The notes under the pieces were generated by a model. The model saw only the letters and a program-made list of their open reading frames with translations. It was not told where the DNA came from and did not search any database. 64,000 nt of DNA from the NCBI GenBank assembly GCA_014529385.2, contig CM043966.1, positions 107,686,587-107,750,586 on the forward strand, written 5' to 3'. Position 1 is the first letter of the stretch; every line of letters starts with the position of its first letter. The DNA comes from Adiantum capillus-veneris (lineage: Eukaryota > Streptophyta > Polypodiopsida > Polypodiales > Pteridaceae). Positions 32,860 to 43,632 of this stretch are shown piece after piece. Position numbers and translations under genes: made by a program.

Positions 32860-33528
32860 TATCACAAGGCGGGCACCACGTGCCAATGGAAAAGAACAGA
32901 CTGAACAGACTTTTAGCACTTCAATAACAACTGAACTGAAAGAGAGAGACGACACGCGACACGGAGTGGTGAAATTCCACCCCAGAGAGTATTGGCCCCA
33001 AACCTTGGCGCCCCTTTCGGTATTTCTTTATATTGCATCAACATAGTACAAGCCGGTACTCCAGACTCTGCACCTTCTCCAGGAAGCATGCCAGAGAATG
33101 AGCCCTAGCCTCATATTTAAAGGCCCTTGGCCTGAAAAGCAGTTACAGTAAAAAGCCTTTATAACTCAAAAGCTTTTGGTCCAAAAGCAAAGCCAAAAAG
33201 CTGCCAACGTAAATCACGGAAATCCGTACAGCTTGCCACGTTATCAGCCAACGCAAAACGCGGAAATCTTCTTGCTGGCCTTAGGGTTAGGGTTAGGTTT
33301 CTGCAGTTTTAGGGTTAGGGTTTCCAAAATTAGGGTTTGCACGTTTTAGGGTTAGGGTTTTCAAAATTAGGGTTTCAATAATTAGGGTTTTGGAAAAAAT
33401 TAGGGTTAGGGTTTCTACTCTCGGGCAACCACGTCATCACTTTGTGACACTTCTTCTGTTTCTTGTTCTTCTTAGGGTTTAGGGTAGCTCCGTTCTTCAG
33501 TAGGTCGACACGCCAGCAGTTTGTTACA
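32860..33528 (-). repeat. 3' LTR of F (669 bp)
   Basis: On minus, starts TGTAACAAACTGCTGGCG and ends CCGCCTTGTGATA. Includes a TTTAAATATG box (about 33112-33121) and telomere-like repeats (33279-33413). Confidence 0.9.
33279..33413 (+). repeat. Telomere-like TTAGGG/TTTAGGG array inside LTR F
   Basis: About ten TTAGGG-type units, several as TTTTAGGGTTAGGG, separated by short spacers such as TTTCCAAAA and TTTTCAAAA. The 5' LTR has the same array (35695-35848). Confidence 0.85.
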
Positions 33529-33548
33529 TCTTCCCTTCTTGAAAGAGA

Positions 33549-33566
33549 GTAATCGTTCTCGATTAC
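33549..33566 (-). promoter_or_regulatory. Inverted repeat GTAATCG-N4-CGATTAC near polypurine tract (F)
   Basis: Perfect 7-bp stems, 8 bp from the purine tract, identical in stem sequence to 17373-17390 next to LTR G1. Confidence 0.75.
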
Positions 33567-33634
33567 AGCATATCTGCAAAACAACTCAAGTTAGTTCAAA
33601 AAAATTTGAGGGACAATCAGTTTGCTCTTTTTAT

Positions 33635-33872
33635 TAAGGAGTTAGCTTCTCCTTTCTGCTCTTTTGATCAAGGAGTTAAGTTCTCCTTTCGGTTGTTTTG
33701 ATCAAGGAGTTAGCTTCTCCTTTCTGCTCTTGTGCTCAAGGAGTTAGCTTCTCCTTTCGACTGTTTTGATCAAGGAGTTAGCTTATCCTTTCTGCTCTTT
33801 TGATCAAGGAGTTAGCTTCTCCTTTCTGCTCTTTTGATCAAGGAGTTAGCTTCTCCTTTCTGCTCTTTTGAT
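33635..33872 (+). repeat. 34-bp array, seven units, each with a hairpin
   Basis: The unit is AAGGAGTTAGCTTCTCCTTTCTGCTCTTTTGATC with small changes. Each unit contains the inverted repeat AAGGAG...CTCCTT with a 7-base loop. Confidence 0.9.
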
Positions 33873-34189
33873 CTTTCATCCAGATCGGAACCCTTGATAT
33901 TCCGGCGTAGTCAAATTAGCCATCACATCGAGGCCATACTAATCTTCCACGGGTGTCTTAAAGCACTGAAATTACATACCCAGGCAATCTCATCCAATTA
34001 CGAATATTCAGTAAGTGGCACATCACAATGCAACACAAATGCTTACATATGCATGTTACAAGACACAACAAACAGCGCCGCTGAGCACTCCCGCGAGACA
34101 AACGGTCTGCGGTATGAAGCTACTCAATGACTACCTCGTCACTCCCCCTGCAAATAACCTAATAAGGTCCGGACCATGAGCTCAAAGGA

Positions 34190-34400
34190 CTGTACAACCA
34201 AACGCTCCACAGGCCGCAGTCTGCGTCGCTTGGAGGTTCAAGCATACAACCAAACGCTCCCCAGGCATCGGCCTGCGTCGTTCGGAGGTTTTCTAGCATA
34301 CAACGGAACGCTCCCCAGGCATCGGCTTGCGTCGTTCCGAGATTTTCAGACATACAACGAAACGCTTACCAGGCATCGGCCTGCGTCGTTCCGAGCTTCA
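34190..34400 (+). repeat. 52-54-bp array, four units
   Basis: CATACAACSAAACGCTCCCC...AGGCATCGGCYTGCGTCGTTCSGAG units start at about 34201, 34253, 34307 and 34360. Confidence 0.85.
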
Positions 34401-35101
34401 AACGATATCAAAACAGTATTTCTTACTTCTCCACTCGGGAGTAAAATCACCAATCATTGAAACCAGTATGAAACTAGAGTCAAACAATTCAAATCGCCAC
34501 CAAAACAGGTTCAAAACAGATACCATCCATTTCAAACAAATTCCAAACAGGATCACAAAACAAGATCAAACAGAACTCAAACTTAAAAAGCAATCTCGAC
34601 ATCAGTCGAGCTCAAGAAGTCGACTGCCTTTCCATCTTGAAACTTGCACCAAAAATTAGGGTTAGGTACCTTCCATGAGGTCGTAGCCGAGCATAGCATG
34701 GTCCATCAGCTCTTGGACAAACAGTGTTGCTTTGGCGGCGATGGTAGTCCCAAGATAGCAATCGCACTAAACCTCCAAGGTTATCTGCTCGTGAACAGAC
34801 ATCTACTGAGAGATGTCAAGAAATTTCAAGATATAATATGCTAGGTTTTCCATGGCAAGCATTTCAGGATACCCCACTCTGCCAAAAGTTGCACTCCGAA
34901 TGAAGATGTCAGAAACCATATAACTTCGGGCATTTTTATTTTTTTTTTCTTGAAAGCTTGCCAAGTACTAGGAGTATGCTGCTTGGTAGCTGTAGACATC
35001 AACATCTGCATGACACTGCTTCTAAGAAAAACAGTGACTTGAAACAAATCTGGATCCTTCTCTTGCAAATAATCTTAATTGGCTTATGCCCTGTAACACA
35101 T

Positions 35102-35275
35102 CAGCGGTGAAGATGGGAGCGCGCCCGATGCGAGATGAAGTAAGGGTGGGAGTGGCTAATAAGTCCGGGTTCGAGGGCGAAAATCTATCCAATAAAATTT
35201 CATCAATAGCTCTGTCTGCTCTTTTGTAGGACCGGTATGCTTTCAAAAAAGCGCACGCCTGATGCTCTGATACCA
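35102..35275 (-). promoter_or_regulatory. Primer site and leader block of F
   Basis: TGGTATCAGAGC (35264-35275) begins one base inside the 5' LTR. About 95 bp further lies the block ending CTTATTAGCCACTCCCACCCTTA...CATCTTCACCGC (35102-35170), shared with J and C. Confidence 0.8.
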
Positions 35276-35276
35276 C

Positions 35277-35956
35277 TGTCACAAGGCGGGCACCACGTGC
35301 CAATAGAAAAGAACAGACTGAACAGACTTTTACCACTCCAATAACAATTGAACTGAAAGAGAGAGACGACACACGACACGGACTAGCGAAATTCCACCCC
35401 AGAGAGTATTGGCCCCAAACCTTGGCACCCCTTTCGGTATTTCTTTATATTGCATCAACAAAGTACAAGCCGGTACTCCAGACTCTGCACCTTCTCCAGG
35501 AAGCATGCCAGAGAATGAGCCCTAGACTCATATTTAAAGGCCCTTGGCCTGAAAAGCAATTACAGTAAAAACCCTTTAAAACTCAAAAGCTTCTGGTCCA
35601 AAAGCAAAGCCAAAAAGCTACCAACGTAAATCACAAAAATCAGTACAGCTTGCCACGTCATCAGCCAACGCAAAACGCGAAATCTTCCTGCTGCCCTTAG
35701 GGTTAGCGTTAGGGTTTTTGCAGTTTTAGGATTAGGTTTTTCAGAATTAGGGTTTGCAGGTTTTAGGGTTAGGATTTCCAGAATTAGGGTTTCAGCAGTT
35801 AGGGTTTTTGGTAGAAATTAGGGTTAGGGTTTTTGCTCTCGGGCAACCACGTCATCACTTTGTGACACTTCTTCTATTACTTGTTCTTCTTAGGGTTTAG
35901 GCCCCTCTGCCGGTAGCTCGTTCTTCAATAGGTGGACACGTCAACAGTTTGTTACA
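35277..35956 (-). repeat. 5' LTR of F (680 bp)
   Basis: Aligns along its full length with the 3' LTR, with scattered substitutions and small indels. On minus it ends CCCGCCTTGTGACA directly before the primer site. Confidence 0.9.
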
Positions 35957-35961
35957 TCTCC

Positions 35962-36430
35962 CACTTAAACGTCAGCAGTTTGTTACATCTCCCACTTTTA
36001 TTGGGTTGAAATTTCCGTATTCTAGCCCAATTTTGGCAACATAACGGCAGTAGAAGTCATCACGGTCAAGAACCCAAGTAAACGGTGATTTCCCACGCAC
36101 TTCAGAGCCCTTTTATAAACCTGGCAAGAAATTATAGCACGCTGTATTCTCTGTTGTTGGCCTCTAAATTGCACCAAAACACCTGTTTGATGATTCTCTA
36201 GCTTCCTCGAAGCTTGTAATCAAAATTCATCAAAACTCTAATCCTGCAATAAGTTACAGGAAGCTGTCATTCTTTGTTTTGTGCTCCGATTCGCGTGCCA
36301 ATTGCTCTTGTGGGTAGCTCTCGAGCTCCCGCACTTATTAGGTTACTTGCTCTATGAGTTAGAGCAAGATTTCTCGCGAGAAATCTCTCCAAATCGTCCT
36401 GGTAGCACGTGTACCTGCTTTGAATCACTG
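35962..36430. other. Old LTR edge and unassigned sequence
   Basis: Begins with a second CAGCAGTTTGTTACATCTCCC (35972-35991), the other side of the LTR remnant into which F inserted. The rest shows no clear feature. Confidence 0.4.
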
Positions 36431-36590
36431 ATTAGTTGATTCGACCGACGTTCCCTGTTCCCAATCTAGCTTCCCGTTCCGAATCCCCGTTCCGTGTTTT
36501 AGATGTGAGTGTCCGAAACAAGGAATGGCATTCCATACCAGTTGTCGTTCTCCATTCCCCGTTTCCATTTCCCGTTCCGGGTAACTATGG
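36431..36590. mobile_element. Fragment of the GTTCC-rich hAT-like family
   Basis: Contains repeated GTTCCC/CCGTTCCG blocks and ends CCCGTTCCGGGTAACTATGG, the right inverted end of the element at 28268-28940. The left end is not recognisable. Confidence 0.6.
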
Positions 36591-36958
36591 ATTCGGTACG
36601 TGTGCAAGAGGCCCTTTGCCTCAGCAATCGAGCATAGAATCCCCTCAACTGTACATAGCAGATGAAAAGCCCTTGAGCTGGGCATCACGAATATATGTTC
36701 AAACGGGGGAAGAGATGCACGAGAGCGGAATCACCGTGCTACATAAGACAAACGAGAAGGCAAGCTTTCCATTAAAGCTGTGATCACTTGCACCCACTAC
36801 TCACACACAAGTAGTCACATAATGTGCCCCCAAATCAACCTCCTCTCTCATATTGATTTTGGACGCCCTTGCACATTGACGTTTCTGTTGAAGCCTCTGT
36901 AACTGACAAGTGTCCAATTTGTCCAATTGGTTTAATTTCCTAGTACCCACCAACTTAT

Positions 36959-38204
36959 TGTCACGTGACACATCCAACCCTATGTGTCCGTTGACAAGCT
37001 ACAGCATGACAAGGGTTCAGTCAGTCCAGTCAGTCTAGATTTAGAAATGATCTCGCACTTTTTGTGAGACTATTCGTAGACAGTGCATGCCCAGTCACTT
37101 AGCATAGATGCATATCCTTTGGTTGCACACAACATGATCATCAATATTCCATTCAGAATCCATCAGATTCAGTCAAGGGTATTTTCCAATGCATTTAGCC
37201 TATTTTCCCTATTTTTTGGTATTTTTCACTTATTATTTTTAAGTGACTTTCTAACAAAAGTAGGTAGGGCAATTTTGCTAAGTTAATATATAAGAAAACC
37301 CAAGTTAGCACTCAATGGCAGAAGAGGCAGCAGGAGCACATGCTCAACAAGCACCTTCTCGGCAGAACCCCGCAAGTGACCTAGCGTTTTTGCTCCCAAG
37401 CAACAGCCTAGCGTTTTTGGACAAGCCAACAGCAGATCAGCCTAGCGTTTTTACATCTGCAGAATCCAAGCGACAGAAACACTAGAATTCAGCCCTAGCG
37501 TTTTTGGTTGCAGATCAGCCCCAGCGCTTTGCACCATTATCGCAATGGAAACTCCAGAACCATCAGCGTTTTCAGTTTCCAGCACTTAGACTTCGCATAT
37601 CAAGTCCCGAACCTCTCAGATCTCACCTTCCCGCAGCAGTGCCTCGCCGCACGGTCAGTTTCCGCAAGGTTTACAGTTTTAGCCCGGAAAACGTAGATTT
37701 CAGCTTCTGCGTTTTCAGCGCGTCGTCGTCGCATCGTCGCCATCGACATCGTCATCGACAGAGAGTCAGAATTCAGCAGATAGAAGATTTGCAGATTTCA
37801 GCCCATAGCGTTTTTGGACAGCAATAGAAAGATTGCAGATTTCAGCCCTTAGGTCAACTTCGTCATCACCGTCGTCATCGTCGACATAGCCTAGACTTGC
37901 ATCAGTCTCATGCATACCATTTGTACCAGATTGTGCAATCGTAAGTAGACCACTCTCGCCGACGAGAGTGGGGCCTTCAGAGGAGGGTTTTACAACATCT
38001 CTGGTGTCCTATCTCTCTTCTCTCTCTATCTCTCACTCTCATACACTTGCACGCACAATGTCAATTCACTTTGTTTGTGATCATAGCACTTTCCATTAAG
38101 AACAGAAGGCTCTACCTTCCATAAGAACTAAAAGGAACCCTTGAGCACAGTTCGGAGCACTCATCTTGAGCAAAGCGCAAACAATCATTCCGCTGCACCT
38201 AACA
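36959..38204 (+). repeat. 5' LTR of B (1246 bp)
   Basis: Starts TGTCACGTGACACATCC (with the palindrome GTCACGTGAC) and ends CGCTGCACCTAACA. TATATAAG lies at about 37287-37294. Several AGCGTTTTTG blocks occur at about 37380-37510 and 37790-37815. Confidence 0.92.
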
Positions 38205-38487
38205 TTGGTATCAGAGCTTTGGCAGTGTTCTGTATCACTCAAGGAAAGAACCACAAGAACCACAAGAATTTCTTTTGCTTGTTGAGGTCACATGAACCCA
38301 AGTTCGCTTGGGCGTGTCGATTCCTAATCGTGTTGAAGAATGACAGGAATCCCAACAAAGAAGGGCTTGTCCAGTCTCCCCTTGTGTCTCTTTTCACTCA
38401 TTGAGAGCGGACCGTGCACTTAGCGGCCGGCCAATCGACGTGAAGCGGGAAAAAGCAACCTTGGTGTGAACGCAAGGCCGCCAAGGG

Positions 38488-39114
38488 GTGCCCGCGGAAA
38501 GAAGTAGAACTCGGGTGAAGAGAAGATCCTTCTCAAACGCGATTTGCAAGCGAAAGAAAACCTCAAGAACCCAAGACCCCCAAGAACGCAAGTTCCTCGT
38601 GAACTTAAGAACCTCAAGACCCACAAGAACCCACGACTTCAGAATGATCATCACTCAAAGCGGAATGGATACTTCGCTTGGAGGTGATGAGCATGAGAGA
38701 GGCGAAGAAGAATTTTCCCCACCAGGAGGTTTTTCTGACCCTCCCCCTTCACCATCTACGACAAGGATTGTGCTAACTCCTATGGAGGAGTTGGACCAGG
38801 AAGGAAAAGCAGAAATAGAGCGTGAACACAAAGAAAGAATGGCAGCCATAGAGCGTAACTACACAGAAAGAATGGCAGCCATAGATCGCGAGAACAAAGC
38901 AATAAGGCAAGAGATGTTGCGACTCTTTTCTCAAATGCAGGCACAGATTCAACAGGATCAGGAAAGGGAGACTCTCTCACACTCTTCTTCTCCAAAGCAT
39001 GATACACAGGATTTGCATGATTGTGTGAAGCATGATGATAATTTGAATGACAATGATAAGCATAATGATCTGGAGGATAATGACAAGCATGATGATTTGC
39101 ATGATCAAGATTGA
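38488..39114 (+). CDS. Element B ORF: coiled coil with acidic His/Asp repeats
   Basis: 208 codons of unknown function. The N-terminal 50 residues are basic. The middle (about 95-160) is a charged heptad-like segment with the repeat ERMAAIERNYTERMAAIDREN, predicted coiled coil. The C-terminus is a low-complexity series of KHDDLHDQD-like units that continues in the next frame to 39190 (KHDELHEDD). No knuckle or capsid fold is recognised, though a coiled-coil protein at the gag position could be a structural remnant. The start codon is not certain because upstream sequence (38400-38487) is also open in part. Confidence 0.5.
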   Translation: MPAERSRTRVKRRSFSNAICKRKKTSRTQDPQERKFLVNLRTSRPTRTHDFRMIITQSGMDTSLGGDEHERGEEEFSPPGGFSDPPPSPSTTRIVLTPMEELDQEGKAEIEREHKERMAAIERNYTERMAAIDRENKAIRQEMLRLFSQMQAQIQQDQERETLSHSSSPKHDTQDLHDCVKHDDNLNDNDKHNDLEDNDKHDDLHDQD

Positions 39115-39569
39115 TTTCTCATAAGCATGATGATTTGCATAATCAAGATGTGATTTCTCACAAGCATGATGAGTTGCATGAAGACGATGTGATTGTTCAC
39201 AAGGATGATGTGTTAGTGGATGCTTTTTCTAACGAAGCTAACCTCGTTGTAGATTCGCTCAATCACGAAGAACAGATCTTGGCTTTCGAGTCAAGGTCCA
39301 AAAGAACCCCCACAGTACGATTCGATCATTCAGGAAGAACCGATCTTGGCTCTCGTGCCTAGGTCCAAAGAACCCTCACAGGAAGTATTATGTGTTCGCA
39401 TGATTGATACGCACGCATTGTTCGAGTGTTTCATTTGTGATCGTTTCCTATATTTTAGTCAACGTCTTTATGTGATCCCTTTTCCTAGGCATGACATATT
39501 GTACATTGAGCACCTTACACTCGTGAATGAGCACGAATGTATGCGGATTGTTCATGAAAGCTAAAAAGT

Positions 39570-40127
39570 ATGTATGAAAGGAAGTCACATTCCACGTCTC
39601 TTCCTTGGCATGACACAGTACCCGAAAGAACACATGAAAGTATGAGCACCAAGCATGGGCATTTCCATTGTGAATTGCCAAAGTTGATTGCTTTAGATCC
39701 AAAGAGAAAGATTCGGTCTCATTGTTTGCGTGTGTGTGGTGAACGGTTTGGCACTCCGTCTATTTCTTCATCTACATTGCATACACAGTCTTTGAGGAAG
39801 ACAAGATTTTTGTCCTTCACTTTACATGAAATAGGTATGTTCATGGTTTTGTGTTGGAAATCGTTTCAAGAATTTTCAGCCATGGAGATTCTTGAAGAAG
39901 AACGAAGCATGACTCTATACGAAGTTGAAACTTCGAAGGAGCCACAAAAGACTTTGTGTCACTTTCGGCACGGCCCAAAGAAGCAAGCATTGCAGACCTT
40001 TATGAAGTTCAAGTACCGCACGACCCACACATCAGAGTGGGCCGGCGAAGAGTCCCTTCCAAGATTCCGGATGCTATTGGCGATCTTCTTCGACGCCATA
40101 CAGTTCAGTACCAATACCTCACTTTGA
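39570..40127 (+). CDS. Element B second ORF, unknown
   Basis: 185 codons ending just at the polypurine tract. No domain is recognised. Another frame (39956-40189) runs into the LTR with IADLYEVQVPHDPHIRVGRR, which may be the true remnant of a polyprotein end. Coding status is doubtful. Confidence 0.3.
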   Translation: MYERKSHSTSLPWHDTVPERTHESMSTKHGHFHCELPKLIALDPKRKIRSHCLRVCGERFGTPSISSSTLHTQSLRKTRFLSFTLHEIGMFMVLCWKSFQEFSAMEILEEERSMTLYEVETSKEPQKTLCHFRHGPKKQALQTFMKFKYRTTHTSEWAGEESLPRFRMLLAIFFDAIQFSTNTSL

Positions 40128-40138
40128 AAAGGAGGGGA

Positions 40139-41386
40139 TGTCACGTGACACATCCAACCCTATGTATCCGTGGACAAGCTACAGCATGACAAGGGTTCAA
40201 TCAGTCCAATCAGTCTAGATTTAGAAGTGATCTCGCACTTTTTGTGAGTCTATTCGTAGACCATGCATGCCCAGTCACTTAGCATAGATGCATATCCTCT
40301 GGTTGCACACAGTATGATCATCAATATTCCCTTCAGAATCCATCAGATTCAGTCAAGGGTATTTTCCAATGCATTTAGCCTATTTTTTGGTATTTTTCAC
40401 TTATTATTTTTAAGTGACTTTCCAACAAAAGTAGGTAGGGCAATTTTGCTAAGTTAATATATAAGCAAACCCAAGTTAGCACTCAATGGCAGAAGAGGCA
40501 ACAGTAGCACATGCTCAACAGGCACCTTCTCAGCAGAACCCCCGTAGAACCCCCCAAGTGACCTAGCGTTTTTGCTCCCAAGCAACAGCCTAGCGTTTTT
40601 GGGCAAGACCACAGCACATCAGCCTAGCGTTTCTGCATCTGCAGAATCCCGGCGACAGAAACACCAGAATTCAGCCCTAGCGGTTTTGGTTGCAGATCAG
40701 CCCCGGCGTTTTGCACCATTATCGCGACGAAAACTCCAAAACCATCAGCGTTTTCAGTTTTCAGCACTTACACTTCGCAGATCAAGTCCCGAACCTCACA
40801 GATCTCACCTTCCCGTAGCAGTTCCTCGTCGCACGGTCAGTTTCCGCAAGGTTTACAGTTTCAGCCCGGAAAACGCAGATTTCAGCATCTGCGTTTTCAG
40901 CGCGTCGTCGTCGCATCATCGCCATCGACATCGTCATCGACATAGAGTCAGAATTCAGCAGATAGAAGATTAGCAGATTTCAGCCCATAACGTTTTTGGA
41001 CAGCAGTAGAAAGATTGCAGATTTCAGCCATTAGGTCGACTTTGTCATCACCGTGGTCATCGTCGACATAGCCTAGACTTGCATCAGTCTCATGCATACC
41101 ATTTGTACCAGATTGTGCAATCATAAGTAGACCACTCTCGACGACGAGAGCGGGGCCTTCGGAGGAGGGTTTTACAACATCTCTGGTGTCGTATCTCTCT
41201 TCTCTCTCTATCTCTCAATCTCATACACTTGCACGCACAATGTCGATTCACTTTGTTTGTGATCATAGCACTTTCCATTAAGAACGGAAGGCTCTACCTT
41301 CCATAAGAACTAAAAGGAACCCTTGAGCACAGTTCGGAGCACTCATCTTGAGCAAAGCGCAAACAATCATTCCGCTGCACCTAGCA
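40139..41386 (+). repeat. 3' LTR of B (1248 bp)
   Basis: Full-length partner of 36959-38204, ending CTGCACCTAGCA, directly followed by the CTTAT target duplicate. Confidence 0.92.
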
Positions 41387-41639
41387 CTTATGAAGTCTCC
41401 CCGAGGGGCCTAAATGACTTTAATCGAGCCTAGCCACTCCTTTACCAATCAGATTTCAGTGCGATCGGCCCAACCATCTCGTGGTTGGCTAGTCTTGACT
41501 CGTGCGGTGAACTCTCGGCCAACGGTAGCCGTTTCATTCTAGCCATGCCAAGTCCGGGCATTTGAGGTTTCAAAAAGAAGGTCCCAAAAATTACATAAAA
41601 ATCAAGCGAAAGAAACCAATGAATAAAGTTAGTGTTTGT

Positions 41640-41860
41640 CACATTCTTGTGACATCGTGTGCCTGTTCACGCTCTAGCTCCATAGCTACCCTCCTTTCCT
41701 CAGCAGCTACACGTTGAGCTTCGCGTTCCCTCTCTACTGTGGCCCCTTGAGCCTCCTCCTCTCGTTCCGCTTCGGCTCACTGAGCCTCTTGCTGTAGCAT
41801 TATCTTTATCATGGACTCTACCAAAGCCTCCATAGAATGTGGTGCAATCCGTGGCGTAGA
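41640..41860 (-). pseudogene. Gag N-terminal coiled-coil fragment of K type
   Basis: On minus, MIKIMLQQEAQ then AEREEEAQGATVEREREAQR and VAAEERRVAMELEREQAHDV, a charged helical segment similar to the K remnant at 32046-32110. No further gag domain follows. Confidence 0.5.
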
Positions 41861-41904
41861 TGGGGACATGGGAGAATTTAATGGTCCTCTTGGTGTAGGG
41901 ACAC

Positions 41905-42161
41905 CGTGTCAACTCTTTCTCTCTACTAAAGTTCAATGATTTTGATCGTGTTGCTATTGGTTTCTTGCTTGGGGTGTCCAAGCTTGTTACAGTGGTATTA
42001 GAGCTTTTAAAAAAAAAAATTCTACGGAGGATTTGATCCCTTTTGCAACACACACAGATTTTTGTGAAAGACAATGGTATCAGAGCTCAGAAAGATTCTT
42101 CTTCTATGAAAGATCCGATCCCTTTTGCAGTGCACATAGGTTTTTGTGAAAGAATATTTGT
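41905..42161 (+). promoter_or_regulatory. LTR 3' end and duplicated primer sites of element C
   Basis: The LTR remnant ends GGGGTGTCCAAGCTTGTTACA (41992), the same end as LTR G1. It is followed by TGGTATTAGAGC (41994-42005) and, 81 bp later, by TGGTATCAGAGC (42075-42086). The two units share GAYCCCTTTTGCA and TTTTTGTGAAAGA, so the leader is tandemly duplicated. Confidence 0.8.
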
Positions 42162-42169
42162 GGCCCGCA

Positions 42170-42262
42170 CCCAAACTTATTAGCCACTCCCACCCTTCGT
42201 CCATCGCGCATCAGGTGCACTCCCGTCTTCATCGCTCTGTCTTTAAGGGCATAAGCCATAAA
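42170..42262 (+). promoter_or_regulatory. Leader block of element C
   Basis: CTTATTAGCCACTCCCACCCTTCG...CATCGCTCTGTCTTTAAGGGCATAAGCCAT, shared with J (15580-15690) and F (35102-35170), and about 85 bp after the second primer site. Confidence 0.75.
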
Positions 42263-42457
42263 GAACCCCAGATTACACATGGATTTTCGCAGAGAATCTG
42301 ACAAAGATAACACCTCTCAATGGGCAGGCAAAGAAAGTTGAAATCCAGCGCGGGAATTGAAGAAAGGAATGAAGAATTGGGAAAAAGTTTTGGAAGGGAA
42401 CGAGATTCCAGAAACGCCTGAAGGTTTACCCGATGGATGAGATTCGCTTGAGATGAT

Positions 42458-42946
42458 GTGAGGCCATTGATTCTCCTCTCCAATCGGGAAGAAAGCAGAA
42501 AGGATAGTCGCGTGTACAAAAAGCTCCAGCTGCACTCACAAAAAGAGTTAGATAAAACTCTTGAAAAGAAGATGAACCAGATATTGAAAGGCTTAAAGCA
42601 CTCTCGGAAGAAAAGGAAATCGGTGGGTTTCTCCGGTTATTTGGGCTGGAAGTCGAGTTTCGAGGTGGCAAGCAGACCCAAGAAGTGTGCTCGTTTCGAG
42701 AATGACTCAGATTTTTCTTTGTCTTTAGAAAGTTCCGATAGTTCGCCGTCCTCTAATTCTAGAGAGGATGAGAAAAGGCGGAAGAAAAGGAGAAAAAGCA
42801 AGAAGAGCAAGAAAAGTAGATTTTTGAAAAAGTCTAGAAGGCATGGAAGGCCATCTAGCAGTTCGGAGGAGGAGAGCTCGTTCTCTTCTGCAGATGAGCA
42901 ACAAAATCAAGGAGTTCAAGGAAGAGGGTCAAGCCGTCATGTTTGA
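42458..42946 (+). pseudogene. Element C 5' ORF, basic Ser/Lys-rich
   Basis: 162 codons with a Lys/Arg-rich core (KRRKKRRKSKKSKKSRFLKK) flanked by Ser-rich stretches. It lies before the capsid region and may be the N-terminal part of Gag. No known domain is present. Confidence 0.45.
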
Positions 42947-43013
42947 GACGTTTTCAAGCTACGAGGACACCCTTTGAACCCTTGAGTTTGTACAACAGTT
43001 TGACGTCGCCTTC

Positions 43014-43349
43014 TTGGGAGTTGGTCCATGGAACACTCCAAGGTGCAAATGGGCGGCATCTGACTTGAAAGAAATTGCACGGGCATGGTGGTCTACTCTG
43101 TTGTTCCGCAAAGAAACGCCTGTGACGTGGGTAAAATTCAAGAGAATTTTCACCTCAACTTGGATATCAGACGAATATGAAAGGGATGTCATCACAACTT
43201 GGCATCATTTGAGAATGATTAAGAAAGATACATTGGATGACTACCGCCAAAGGTTTTGGGATGCTTATTGGCCAGTGTCTTCGTTTCAGAAGATTACTTT
43301 GAGAGACCAAATTGAGCGGTTTTGTTGTGGTTTGCCAAAAGAGTTTTGA
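43014..43349 (+). pseudogene. Gag capsid region of element C
   Basis: 111 codons with the Ty3/gypsy capsid pattern: KEIARAWWSTLLFRKETPVTW, FKRIFTSTWISDEYERDV, DTLDDYRQRFWDAY and QIERFCCGLPKEF. Downstream to 43630 no knuckle or protease is readable, so those domains are lost. Confidence 0.7.
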
Positions 43350-43632
43350 GAGCATTGTCTGTAACAGAAGTCTGACTTCATTTAGAGACTTATGGGACAT
43401 GCTAAACAACAATTTGGGATGCATGCCGGCTCATTGACTTATCCTATGGAAAGAACTGTATATACCTCATGAGGGCAAGAGTCTTCCAATAAAGAGAATG
43501 AATAGGAGGAGCCGGGTGACAGATCATCACAAGATTCCGGAGCAGTATGAGAATACGATGATAGCGCATCCGAGGGTTCCGACGAACTAAGGGAACCTCA
43601 TGTAAGGTCATCAAAGGAGAAAGAGGAAAATT

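Larger units (their letters stand above)
32860..35956 (-). mobile_element. Complete non-autonomous LTR element F (3.1 kb)
   Basis: The LTRs are 32860-33528 (3') and 35277-35956 (5'), with the target duplication TCTCC (32855-32859 and 35957-35961). A perfect TGGTATCAGAGC primer site is at 35264-35275, and the polypurine tract AAGAAGGGAAGA lies at 33529-33540. The 1.75-kb interior encodes no retroelement protein. It holds the leader block, a 34-bp hairpin array and a 53-bp array. It must use enzymes from elsewhere. Confidence 0.9.
36959..41386 (+). mobile_element. Complete non-autonomous LTR element B (4.4 kb)
   Basis: LTRs 36959-38204 and 40139-41386, TSD CTTAT (36954-36958 and 41387-41391), a perfect primer site TGGTATCAGAGC (38206-38217) and the polypurine tract AAAAGGAGGGGA (40127-40138). 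The 1.9-kb interior has two modest ORFs but no Gag knuckle, protease, integrase or RT. LTRs differ at scattered sites only, so insertion is fairly recent. Confidence 0.92.

Noticed and set aside
33635-33872. Possible CRISPR array (34-bp units)
   Set aside because: Units are contiguous without unique spacers and lie in a plant LTR element; it is a minisatellite.
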